The notes beneath the pieces are model-generated. The model searched no databases and was not told where the DNA came from. It saw nothing but the letters and a program-made list of their open reading frames with translations. This document shows positions 50,215-59,975 of a stretch of 64,000 bases of DNA, piece by piece. The DNA comes from RPQJ01 sp963744735. GTDB taxonomy: Bacteria > Pseudomonadota > Gammaproteobacteria > Steroidobacterales > Steroidobacteraceae. Both the position numbers and the translations under genes were made by a program. The first letter of the stretch is position 1, and every line of letters begins with the position of its first letter. The DNA lies in assembly GCA_963744735.1 (NCBI GenBank), contig CAVUVH010000005.1, forward strand, positions 124,001-188,000, given 5' to 3'.

Positions 50215-50776
50215 ATGCCTGCGCAGCCTACAAGCACCGCGAATTGCATGCCAGCGCATTGCGTCGTGGCTGCGCCCGGCCGCGGCTTTACGTTGCTCGA
50301 ACTCATGACGGCGATCGCTGTGGCAGCGATTCTCGCGGCGATATCCATCCCGATGTACACGAGTTTCGTCCGCAACCAACGCGTGAAGACGGCGGCGTAC
50401 GACCTCAGCTATGCGCTGACACTGGCCCGCGGCGAGGCCCTGAAGCGCAACAGCTCGGTCACCGTTTCCCCCGACACGAACGGCTGGAAATTCGGCTGGT
50501 CGGTAGCGACGACTGGTGGTTCCGGTTACGCTTTTCACGAATGCGACACCGACGTACCTGGATGCCAGCAACACCGCGGTCAGTTACCTGACCATCACGC
50601 CGGCTACCGGCAACGTCGTGACCTATAACGGCAGCGGCCGACTGACGAGTGCGGTGACGTCGTTCACGATCGCCAGCGCCGTTGGGTCGACCACACAGAT
50701 TCCGCCACGTTGCGTCACCGTCGACTTGAGCGGCCTGCCGCGCAACACGGCCAGCACTTCGGGTAGCTGCCCATGA
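50215..50776 (+). CDS. GspH/FimT-type minor pilin (set 2, frameshifted)
   Basis: Prepilin with leader ending APGRG|FTLLELMTAIAVAAILAAISIPMYTSFVRNQRVKTAAYDLSYALTLARGEALKRNSSVTV, clearly FimT/FimU-like. The frame changes near 50530, then continues TPTYLDASNTAVSYLTITPATGNVVTYNGSGRL to SGSCP. The span is one base over a multiple of three, about 186 residues. Its stop overlaps the next ATG. Confidence 0.83.
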
Positions 50777-51372
50777 CCATGAACATCAGTCGCGCGAATT
50801 TCAACCGTCAGCAAGCTGGACTCACCTTGATCGAGGTGCTGGTCTCGTTGGTCATCCTGCTGGTCGGCTTGCTCGGGCTTGCTGCGCTGATGACGAGCAG
50901 CCAGAAGGCCGAGTCCGAATCCTACCAGCGCGCCCAGGCCCTGCTGCTGCTGCAGGACATGGTCGAGCGCATCAATGCCAACCGCGGAGTGGTCGAGTGC
51001 TATAGGTTCACGACGGACGCAAGCGCGGGCACACCGTATCTTGGTGTCGGCGCGGATCTCACCGCCCTTTCGTGTAGCGCGGGGTCCCTGACAGCCAATT
51101 CGCGCGCCGTCCAGGACCTTACCGAGTGGAGCAGCCTGCTCGAGGGTGCCAGTGAATCCGCGGGTGGCAACGTGGGCGCGATGGTCGGAGCGCGCGGCTG
51201 CGTGACCCTCGACAATGCTGCGGAGCGGACCTACACCGTGAGCGTTGCCTGGCAAGGGATGACGCCCACCAAGGCCCCCGATGCGGAACTGAACTGCGGC
51301 AAAGACCTTTACGGTGATGAAAAGCTGCGTCGGGTCATCAGTATCCCTTTGCGCCTTGCCAACCTCGACTGA
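50773..51372 (+). CDS. pilV: PilV-type minor pilin (set 2)
   Basis: A 199-residue prepilin, intact. The leader ends RQQAG|LTLIEVLVSLVILLVGLLGLAALMTSSQKAES with Glu5 present, followed by YQRAQALLLLQDMVERINANR, the PilV helix. Cys residues at RGVVECYRF and LTALSCSAG suggest a disulfide. The end YTVSVAWQGMTP...RRVISIPLRLANLD is the usual PilV beta finish. It belongs to the second minor pilin set. Confidence 0.9.
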   Translation: MTMNISRANFNRQQAGLTLIEVLVSLVILLVGLLGLAALMTSSQKAESESYQRAQALLLLQDMVERINANRGVVECYRFTTDASAGTPYLGVGADLTALSCSAGSLTANSRAVQDLTEWSSLLEGASESAGGNVGAMVGARGCVTLDNAAERTYTVSVAWQGMTPTKAPDAELNCGKDLYGDEKLRRVISIPLRLANLD

Positions 51373-51388
51373 CGGACCGGCACCGACA

Positions 51389-52423
51389 ATGAGCAGTCCA
51401 ACGACTATCTTTCATGCAACCAGGCGCGGCCGGCCAGCGGCAGGCTTTTCGCTGATCGAACTCATGGTCGCGGTTACGCTGGGTTGCTGCTGATCCTCGC
51501 GCTGGCCAGCCTCCTCGCGCAGCAGAACAGGGCGCGCTCGGAACTGGACAAGTCCGCCGCGCAGGTCGAGAACGGGCGGTATGCGCTCAGACATTCTCCA
51601 GTCCGATATCCAGCTTGCCGGCTTCTACGGACAGTTCGCCGACGACATGACCGTGCCCGGGACCCTGCCTGACCCGTGCGAAACTACCGATATTGCTGAC
51701 ATCGACGCTTCGCTGGCACTGCCCCTGCAGGGCTACGACGACGTCACTACCGTGCCGTCGCCGTTGTCCGCGATGCCTGGCGGAGGACAACCACCTCGAT
51801 GGCACGGACATTCTCGTCGTGCGGCGCCTCGGAACCGGCGTGGCCGGCTCGTTCGACGCCGGGCGCATCTATGTCCAGACCACGCCGGACAGTCGCGTGA
51901 CTGATCTTGGCGCGAATTCCGCCACCAGCTTTACCTTGCTCAAGAAGGACGGCACCACACTGGCCGACAGCCGCGCCTACGTCGAGCGAATCTACTTCGT
52001 CAGTCCCTGCAACGTCTTCGAATCAGGACAGAGCGCCTGCACCGCGGCAGCGGATGGCGGCAAGCCGATACCGACGCTGAAGCGCCTCGAGTTGAGTGTC
52101 GTGGGCGGGGCCACCGCATTCGTGCTCACGCCGCTGGTCGAGGGCGTCGAGAACATGCAACTCGATTATGGCGTGGACACCGAAGGTGTCGGGCGGCCTG
52201 CGTACCCCTTCGTCGAGCTCCCACCCTGGGCCAATGGCCCAACGTGGTTGCGGTGAACATATCGCTGCTGGTGCGGAATCCGGCAGAGACCATCGGCTAC
52301 CAGGATGCCAAGACCTACAACCTCGGGCTCGCCGGGACGGTCGGGCCCTTCGGCGATCGCTACAAGCGCCACGTCTACTCGTCCGGTGTGCGCGTAATCA
52401 ACGTGAGTGGACGCAAGGAATGA
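51389..52423 (+). CDS. pilW: PilW-type minor pilin (set 2, several frame changes)
   Basis: Prepilin N-terminus RPAAG|FSLIELMVAVTLG, broken at 51487 by an in-frame TGA one base off; the helix resumes as LLLILALASLLAQQNRARSELDKSAAQVENGRYAL and DILQSDIQLAGFYGQF. Later parts are LDGTDILVVRRLGTG, TPLVEGVENMQLDYGVDTEGVG and NISLLVRNPAETIGYQDAKTYNLG to the stop at 52421-52423. Frame changes lie near 51487, 51590, 51780 and 52240. Net length is a multiple of three, about 344 residues. Confidence 0.82.
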
Positions 52424-52456
52424 ACATGTCGACTCCTATCTCGCCAGGGACGTCCC

Positions 52457-52902
52457 ATGGCAAACCAGCGCGGCATGACACTCGTGGTCAGCCTGATCAT
52501 GCTGGTCGTGATTACCTTGTTTGTGCTGTCTGCGATCCGGCTGAGCACGGCCAACCTTCGCACCGTCGGCAACATGCAGGCGCGCAACGAAGCCGCGGCT
52601 GCATCGCAGCGCGCGATCGAGGACCTGCTGTCGAGTCCCGCGGCTTTCACCGCGCCGGGCTCGGTCGCACGACTCGGTAACCGTCAACATCAACAAGACC
52701 GACTACAGCGGTGGCCGTGGCCACGCCGGTCTGTGTCAAGACCGAGCCGGTGACCGGCAACAGCTACGACAACTCCGGGCTGGCGCTGCAGGACACCTAC
52801 TGGGACCTGCAGACCACGGCGACGAATGCCAAGTCCGGCGCCAGCGTGACGACGCACCAGGGCGTCAAGGTGCGACTCAATGCGTCGGCCACCTGTCCAT
52901 GA
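52457..52902 (+). CDS. pilX: PilX-type minor pilin (set 2, frameshifted)
   Basis: MANQRGMTLVVSLIMLVVITLFVLSAIRLSTANLRTVGNMQARNEAAAASQRAIEDLLSS is a clear PilX N-terminus. The frame changes near 52680-52715, and the C-terminal part CVKTEPVTGNSYDNSGLALQDTYWDLQTTATNAKSGASVTTHQGVKVRL follows to the stop. An alternative start, ATG 52420, overlaps the pilW stop but would need another frame change. pilY1 starts 51 bases after its stop. Confidence 0.78.
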
Positions 52903-52953
52903 ATTCTATTGTGCGAGCGGCCGGCGTATCCCCGGCCGCTTGGGAGCATCGCG

Positions 52954-55900
52954 ATGACCAAGTCAATCGCTGTACGTGCCTGTCTCCTGCTGCTGGCATG
53001 CGGGCTGGCCGGCCCAGCGCCGCCGAGGACACCGACATCTTCGTGCCGCGGGCGGATTTCGAGCCCGGCATGCCGACGATCATCTTCATGCTCGACAACA
53101 CCTCCAACTGGTCGCGGACCCGGTGGCCATCGGGCACACAGGGCGGCCGAGATGAAGGCGATCAAGGGCGTGGTGCAGGGACTGACCAAGCCCGTCAACA
53201 TCGGCCTGATGGTGTTCACCACCAAGACCAACACCAGCAACAACAGCGGGCCTCACGGCGCCTACGTGCGATTCGCGGTGCGACCGATGGGCACCAGCGA
53301 TGGTCACCGACTGCCGGCCAACGCGGCGTTGCAGGAACTGCTACCCAGATGGACAGCAACGTCAACTCGACCGTCGAGAAGGTGTCGAACATGCAGGGCA
53401 TCATCGCCAACGCGAAGTACGAGTCTGGCAGTACATCACCGGGGGGAACAGCTGGGCGGGCATGGACAGTCGCGCCGACTACACAACAACACGAATACTG
53501 GCAACGGCAGCAACCAGGTCTATCCGACGTACCGCGTCGCTCCAGCCTCGGAGACTGGGCGTACGTCAACACTGGCGGCCCGCAGCAATCTCCGGCCGGT
53601 GCCCGGTACAACCCGCCGCCGCTCAGCGGTTGCGGCAATACTTACATCGTCATCATCGGCAACAACCGCAAGGCGCCAGCGCGGGCCGGCTTCCCAACGG
53701 CGGACCGAACCCTCCGTCACGACGCTGCCAGCTACAACTACACAATGGCGGCGCGATGGGTACTACCAGGCCACCTGGGCGCGATTCCTGCGCAATCGGC
53801 CGGACCTCGGCGCCGCGGGCAGCAATGCCGCGGTGAACGGCGCCGTCATCACGTACACGATCGATGCGTACGACACCAGCCCCAACGACGATCTTCAGCG
53901 CCATGATGCAGGACATCGCCAAGCAGGGTGGCGGCGAGTCGTACAAGGCCGGCACGGAAGAGCGAGTTGCTGGCGGCGTTGAACACGATCGTGACCAAGA
54001 TCCTGGCGGTGAATTCGGTGTTCGCGTCGGTCGCGCTGCCGGTCAGCGTCAACCAGCGCGGGTCGTACCTGAACCAGGTCTATCTCGGCGTGTTCCGGCC
54101 GGATGCCGAACGCGCGCCGAACTGGGTCGGTAACCTGAAGCAGTACCAGCTCGAGGTCCAGGACGACGCTAGGCGAGGCTGTACCTGGCGGATGCGGGCA
54201 GCCCCGCCGCAGCCGGCGGCGGCCGGCAACTTCATCAGCCCGACAGCAATGAGTTTCTGGACGACCGTCGAGTTTCTGGTCGTCGGCTACTACCCGAACT
54301 CCCAGGGACTGGGCGGAGTGTCCGATGCGCCCGACGGCGACCTCGTCGAAAAGGGCGGCGTAGCGCAGAAACTGCGCGAGACCTATGCGACCAGCCAGGC
54401 CACGCGCAACGTCTATACCTGCAACGGCACGTGGTTGCACTGGCGGGTCCGCGCTCTCGTCAATGCCGTTCAGCACTTCGGGAATACCGCCCTGAACGCG
54501 GACACGACGCCTGTCGAGCGACGCCACCGAACGGACCAACATCATCAACTGGGTCCGCGGCGCCAACAACAGGCTCGACGACAACCCCAGCGGCACGCCA
54601 CGGACATCCGTGGCTTCATCCACGGCGACGTCATTCATTCCCGCCCGGTCGTGATCAACTACAACCGCAACTCCGACGACGTCTACGTCTTCTACGGCGC
54701 CAATGACGGCCTGTTCCGTGCCGTCAAGGGCGGCCAGGCGAGCGGCGGCGGCGAGGAACAGTGGGCATTCGTGCCGACGGAAGGCTTCAGCAAGCTCAAG
54801 CGGCTGCGCGACCACTCGCCCGATCATTTCGACGCTCCGACACCAAAGCCGTACTTCATCGACGGCTCGCCGACGGTCTACACGTATTCGACGACGCCGA
54901 CTGACGGCACGATCGACCATACCGCAGGGCGACAAGGCATACCTGTATCTCACGGCGCGTCGCGGCGGCCGATTCATTTATGCGCTGAACATCAGCAATC
55001 CGACGGCGCCGACGCTGCTCTGGAAGCACACCAACGCGGATACGGGATTCGCGGAACTCGGGCAGACGTGGTCGGAACTCAAGGTGGGCCGGATTCGCGG
55101 CCAGACGGACCCCGTCGTGATCTTCGGCCTGGGCTACGACCCGGTCGCCAATGACACGAGCGTCGTGCCGGCGACGGCCACGATGGGCCGGGGCGTGATG
55201 ATCCTCAATGCCTTCACCGGCGCGAAGATCTGGTCGTCCGAGGACGGACGGGGCGCCGAACCGCAATGGCACCAACGAGTACGCGATCGCGGCCGGCGTG
55301 GCGCAGGTGGACACCAACTATGACGGGTACGTGGACCGCATCATCGCCGCGGACACGGGCGGCAACATCTGGCGGATCAACGTCGACTACACGGACGCGA
55401 CGACCAATCCGAACAACAGCCCGAGCAGCTGGACCATCGACAAGGTGGCGTCGCTGGGGGCACGACGGCGTCCGAATGCCCGGAAGTTCCTCGGCGCGCC
55501 GGACGTCGTCGTCGCCAGCACGAGCGGGATACCGGTGCCCTACGACAGCATCCTGATCGGCTCGGGCGATCGTGAGCAGCCGTTCGACGAGACGATCACG
55601 AACCGCTTCTACATGATCAAGGACGAGCACTTGAAGACGTATCGCTACACGACTGCCTTGACCGAAGCCGACCTGTTCGACACGACCAACAACCTGATCC
55701 AGCAGGGCGACGATGGACCGAGCAGGCCGCTGCGCGACGTCCGCTGAACAGCTGCCGATGGCTGGTACATCACCCTGGGCGCCGGTGAGAAGGTCGATGG
55801 ACCCGCGACCACGCTGTCCGGCGCGACGTTCTTCGGCACGAACACTCCGTCCGATGGCAACGGCAACAGTTGCGTCGCCAACCTGGGAACGGCCAAGGCC

Positions 55901-56154
55901 TATGCCGTCAGCTACCTGAATGGCGGGCGCCGTCATTCACCTCGATGGCAACCTCGGCGACCCGCTGAATCTGGACGATCGCTCGCTGGTCATCCCCGGT
56001 GGCGGCTTCCCGCCGGCGCCCGTGGCGCTGCAGGTGGACATCGACGGCAAGCCCTATCAGGGCGTGGCGTTCGGGCCCACAGATCTTCCAGCCAGCGGGC
56101 GCGGGCTTCGGGCGCCGCTTTCGCCAGTGGTGGTACCAGGGCACCGACAACTGA
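52954..56154 (+). CDS. pilY1: PilY1-type pilus tip adhesin (many frame changes)
   Basis: Large secreted tip protein of about 1066 residues if corrected. A signal peptide (TKSIAVRACLLLLACGLAG) precedes a vWA-like start, DTDIFVPRADFEPGMPTIIFMLDNTSNWS. The C-terminal beta-propeller is well preserved: IRGFIHGDVIHSRPVVINYNRNSDDVYVFYGANDGLFRAV, GGRFIYALNISNPTAPTLLWKHT, and a calcium site DTNYDGYVDRIIAAD near 55310-55345, as in Pseudomonas PilY1. Known members promote pilus extension and adhesion in a calcium-dependent way. The region 53000-54200 shifts frame every 100-200 bases, so single residues there are unreliable. The end RRFRQWWYQGTDN precedes TGA 56152-56154. Confidence 0.85.
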
Positions 56155-56202
56155 CAGGATCGACCCTTGGTTACTGCGACAGCGCAACGGCGGTAACGAG
56201 AC

Positions 56203-56229
56203 ATGCCGGTGACAACGGGTCACCGGCAT
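56203..56229. terminator. Hairpin after pilY1, possible terminator
   Basis: ATGCCGGTGAC (56203-56213) pairs perfectly with GTCACCGGCAT (56219-56229) around AACGG, 49 bases after the pilY1 stop. No T-run follows, so it could stall or protect the mRNA end rather than act as a standard intrinsic terminator. Confidence 0.4.
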
Positions 56230-56286
56230 CCGCCTTGGCCCACTGAGGCCATGGATTTCGGATGCTCAACCTGGACGGAGCTCTTC

Positions 56287-56596
56287 ATGACCTTGACGTC
56301 GGCCTGCCTGTGCTCGCTGCACGTCACAGAAACGCAGGCTCCTTCAACGACATTGCCGCGATGCCAGCAAGAAGCACCCCTCGAGGGGTCAGGCTCAGCA
56401 GGCAGCCCAGAACACGGCCGAGGATCGGGCCAAACGCTGTAAGGATGCACAGCAGCAATACCAGATTCTCATGAGCTCCGCGAAGGTCTACACTGCCGGA
56501 CCCGATGATGGACGCACTTGCCTTACCAGCGAGGGAGTCGACAAGGCCCGCACGAATACAAAGCACGTCATGGACCAGTTCCGCACGGGTCAGTGA
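56287..56596 (+). CDS. Small exported protein in the PilY2 position (frameshifted, unrecognised)
   Basis: A gene too broken to appear as one open frame. ATG 56287 opens MTLTSACLCSLHVTETQA, a signal-like start. After a frame change near 56360-56390 the frame to TGA 56594-56596 reads QAQQAAQNTAEDRAKRCKDAQQQYQIL, then MSSAKVYTAGPDDGRTCLTSEGVDKAR and a short end VMDQFRTGQ. The R-C...Y-x-A-G-P-D-x-x-R-T-x-L pattern resembles the C-terminal part of DUF4124-type periplasmic proteins. It sits between pilY1 and the AlgZ gene, where Pseudomonas has PilY2, but I cannot claim homology. Confidence 0.45.
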
Positions 56597-56637
56597 CATG
56601 AGCCTCGCCATCGGCTGCACCAATATCATCGACCTCG

Positions 56638-57742
56638 ATGAGCGCGGACCCACAGGCGCCGGCTCCCGCCGGGGACGAGCGCAGCTCCTATCTCCCCGAC
56701 TTCTGCGAACCACACGCCGTGCTCGTGATGGTGCTGGTCGCGACGCTCGTTGCACTGGTACTCGCACTGGCGCGCCACAGCGTCAGCGGCGAGCTCTGGA
56801 CCGAACTCGCCCGCACCTCCGGGTACCTGCTCTGGACCACGCTGCTCTGCGCTGCACTGCTCTGCCGCAGCGCGACCGTGGCTCGCGCGGCAGACGCTCC
56901 GCAAATCCACTCTCGCCGCCCTCGGCATGATCGTCGGCGCCGTGACTTTCGTCTCCGAATGCATCTACTGGTTCGGCCGCGCCTGGGACGCGCAGCTCGG
57001 CGCGCCGTCCGGGCTGTTTCCGACCGAACACGCCGCCTTCCTCCTGCCGAACGTCGCCATCGGCGCCATCGTCGGCGGCCTGGCACTGCGCTATTTCTAC
57101 GTCGCGAATGAATGGCGGCGCAGCGTCGAAATCGAGGCTCGTGCCAGGTTTCGCGCGCTGCAGGCGCGCATCCGCCCGCATTTCCTCTTCAACAGCATGA
57201 ACACCATCGCGGCGCTGACACGCTCCGATCCTGCACGTGCCGAGGCAGCCATCGAGGACCTCTCCGATCTGTTCCGCGTTGCGCTCGCCGAGTCGCGCCC
57301 GGAGATCAGCCTGCGCGAGGAAATCGAGATCGCGCGCATCTACCAGCGCATCGAGCAACTGCGCCTCGGCTCCCGCCTCCAGGTGCATTGGGACGTCGAC
57401 TCACTGCCACCGAATGCGATGGTCCCCGGACTGCTGCTGCAGCCGTTGCTGGAGAACGCCATCGGCCATGGCATTGAGCCGCTGCCCCAGGGCGGCGTCG
57501 TGACCATCGTCGGGCGCGCCGCCGACGGCATGATCTCACTCGAGGTCGCCAACCCGGTGTCCATGCGCGCACGGTCGACGCGACCGGGAAATCGCATGGC
57601 GCTCGACAACATCCGGCAACGTCTCGAACTCGTGTTTCACGGACAGGCCACGGTGTCGGTGAACGACAGGGGCGACGCGTACCACGTCACCCTGCGTTTT
57701 CCATTGGTGAACGACCCGACGCAGCCTGTCGATGCAGAGTGA
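56638..57742 (+). CDS. algZ: AlgZ/FimS-type sensor histidine kinase (frameshifted)
   Basis: A LytS-family kinase of about 367 residues. Four hydrophobic segments in the first ~150 residues are followed by the His_kinase motif LQARIRPHFLFNSMNTIAAL, carrying the phospho-His in the H-F-L-F-N context, then VPGLLLQPLLENAIGHGIEPLPQGGVVTI as the N-box of the ATPase domain and MALDNIRQRLELVF. The frame changes near 56870 (one extra base). In Pseudomonas, FimS/AlgZ with AlgR activates the fimU-pilVWXY1Y2E operon, so its place inside a minor pilin cluster is meaningful. The partner AlgR gene is not in the window. Confidence 0.85.
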
Positions 57743-57899
57743 CTGGCTGCACACTGAATGGCCGGGTCGTTGCGTAATCGCGAAAATTGATCGGTTTGCG
57801 CGGTTAATCGAGTTTTGCCGCTTGCGCAACCCCACTATCCTGATTCCCAGGTGGCGGTGGCACGGCCGCGCATCCACACACGCGCCAGGGGATCAGTTC

Positions 57900-58353
57900 A
57901 TGTCGAATCAAGAGCAAGGCGTGACGCTGATCGAGCTCGTCATCGTCGTCGGAGTAGTCGGGATCCTGGCCAGCATCGCGGTTGCCGGGCTATCGCAGCT
58001 ACGTGCTGCGCGCCAACCGGGCCGAAGGCCGGACCATCCTGCTCGCCCTGGCTGCGGCTCAGGAGAAGTTCTACCTGCAGTGCAACACCTACGCCGCGAC
58101 CCTCGACCCGAACGCGGCGACAGACTGCGATTCAGGCCGATTGCGACTTTCAACCAGCAGCGAGCGCGGGTACTACCGAATCACGATGACTTCGGCTGAC
58201 ACGAGCGGATGGACCGCCGAAGCAGCGCCAGCGGGCGATTCGCCGCAGCTCGACGACGTCCGGTGCCGGAAGTATGGGTTGACCAGCACTGGCGTCAGGA
58301 GCGCCAGGACCTCCGTCGATATCCCGAACGACGTCGAGTGCTGGTCCAGATAG
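57900..58353 (+). CDS. PilE-type pilin (second copy, frameshifted)
   Basis: Prepilin MSNQEQG|VTLIELVIVVGVVGILASIAV, with a short leader and Glu5, followed after a frame change near 57987 by GYRSYVLRANRAEGRTILLALAAAQEKFYLQCNTYAATLD. The C-terminal Cys pair (VRCRKYG...VECWSR) closes the pilin. The span is one base over a multiple of three, about 150 residues. The 157-base upstream region is unusually AT-rich for this genome (57770-57830). It stands last in the cluster, convergent with ispH. Confidence 0.87.
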
Positions 58354-58401
58354 CTCGGCGCCCGCAATGCACGCCGAATGACGGGGCCGACCGCGCGCCG
58401 C

Positions 58402-59367
58402 TCAAACCTGCGCGTCGTCCGCCTTCCGCTGCGCGGGACGCAGCTCCCGCGGCAGGGCAAACACCACGTTCTCGGCGCGTCCGGCAACCTCCGCCGCGCC
58501 CTGCCCGCCCCATTCGCGCAGCCGGGCCACGACGCGCTGCACCAGCAGTTCCGGCGCCGAGGCACCGGCCGTCACGCCCACGGCCTGCTTGCCGGCGAAC
58601 CACTCCGGACGCAGGTCATCCGGTCCGTCCACCAGGTAGCCGGGCATGCCGGCCTTCTCGGCGATCTCGCGCAGCCGGTTCGAATTCGAACTGCTGGCCG
58701 AACCCACCACGACCATCACGTCGCAGTCCGCGACCAGCTTCTTCACCGCGTCCTGGCGATTCTGCGTCGCGTAGCAGATGTCTTCCTTGCGCGGCGTGGC
58801 GAGCGTCGGGAACTTGCGCTGCAGCGCCTGCAGCACGTCGGCGGTGTCGTCCACCGACAGCGTCGTCTGCGTCACCACGCCGACCCGCGCCGGGTCGCGC
58901 ACCTGCAGGTGCTCGACGTCGGCGGCGTCCTCGACCAGGCAGATGCGGCCGCCGTGCGAGTCGTCGAACTGCCCCATCGTGCCCTCGACCTCGGGGTGGC
59001 CCTCGTGCCCGATCAGGATCACGTCGCGGCCGTCGCGGCCGTAGCGCGCGACCTCCATGTGCACCTTGGTCACCAGCGGGCAGGTGGCGTCGAACACGCG
59101 CAGTCCGCGGCGCTTCGCCTCGGCCTGCACGGCCTTCGACACCCCGTGCGCGCTGAAGATCACCGTGGCGCCGTCCGGCACCTCGTCGAGCTCCTCGACG
59201 AACACCGCGCCCAGCGCCCGCAGGCGATCGACCACGAAGCGGTTGTGCACGACCTCGTGCCGCACGTGGATCGGCGCGCCGAAGAGCTCCAGCGCGCGCT
59301 CGACGATGTCGATCGCCCGGTCGACGCCGGCGCAGAATCCCCGGGGGTTGGCCAGCAGGATGCGCAT
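58402..59367 (-). CDS. ispH: 4-hydroxy-3-methylbut-2-enyl diphosphate reductase
   Basis: A 321-residue Fe-S enzyme, last step of the MEP isoprenoid pathway, making IPP and DMAPP. MRILLANPRGFCAGVDRAI carries the first cluster Cys, FDATCPLVTKVH the second, and GSASSSNSNRL with the later TAGASAPELL complete the site. The catalytic Glu is in HEGHPEVEGTMGQ. Start ATG 59367 lies 2 bases after the lspA stop. Confidence 0.95.
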   Translation of the reverse strand: MRILLANPRGFCAGVDRAIDIVERALELFGAPIHVRHEVVHNRFVVDRLRALGAVFVEELDEVPDGATVIFSAHGVSKAVQAEAKRRGLRVFDATCPLVTKVHMEVARYGRDGRDVILIGHEGHPEVEGTMGQFDDSHGGRICLVEDAADVEHLQVRDPARVGVVTQTTLSVDDTADVLQALQRKFPTLATPRKEDICYATQNRQDAVKKLVADCDVMVVVGSASSSNSNRLREIAEKAGMPGYLVDGPDDLRPEWFAGKQAVGVTAGASAPELLVQRVVARLREWGGQGAAEVAGRAENVVFALPRELRPAQRKADDAQV

Positions 59368-59369
59368 GC

Positions 59370-59937
59370 TCAGGCGTGCCGCTCGCGGAACGCGTCGAAG
59401 ATCAGCAGCGCCGCGCCGATCGTGATCGCGCTGTCGGCGATGTTGAACGCGGGAAAGTACGCGCCGCCCCAGTGCGCATGGATGAAGTCGATCACGTAGC
59501 CGTGCGCGATGCGGTCGATCACGTTGCCGATGGCGCCGCCGACGATCAGCGCCAGCGCGAGCGGCAGGAACTTCTCGCCGCGCGGCAGCCGCCACAGCCA
59601 GGCCACCAGCGCGACGCTGACGACGATCCCGAGCGTGACGAAGAATCCGCGCTGCCAGCCCGAGGCGTCGGCCAGCAGGCTGAACGCGGCGCCCGGTGTT
59701 GTGCAGCAGCGTGAAATCGAGCACCGGCAGCACCTCGACCCGGTCGTACAGTTCGAGGAAGCGCGTGACCAGGAACTTGGTCGCCTGGTCGAACACCACG
59801 ATGAACAGCGACAGCCACAGCCAGGCCGCCGGGTGCGTGCGCTGGAAGCGCAGCGCAGTCAGGGTGCTGATGCCGATGGAATCCGACGCGCGGGCGGCTG
59901 TGGTCTTGGCGGGGTCGGGGCGCGTAGGGGTGCTCAT
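59370..59937 (-). CDS. lspA: Lipoprotein signal peptidase (frameshifted)
   Basis: Signal peptidase II, an aspartyl protease with four membrane helices that trims prolipoproteins. After a ~35-residue hydrophilic lead, helices start at AAWLWLSLFIVVFDQATKFLV. The frame changes near 59693 in the N-T-G-A-A-F motif (one extra G); the rest shows IVGGAIGNVIDRIAHGYVIDFI and FPAFNIADSAITIGA with both catalytic Asp. Corrected length is about 188 residues, slightly long because of the N-terminal lead. Confidence 0.94.
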
Positions 59938-59975
59938 GGGGTTCCGTCGTTTGAGGCGCGGCGTCAGGGTCGCCG

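Noticed and set aside
57861..57876. Sigma-54 promoter (TGGCAC...GC) before the last pilin
   Set aside because: TGGCACGGCCGCGC has the GG and GC elements one base too close and lacks the TTGC box. An indel could explain it, but as it stands it does not fit.
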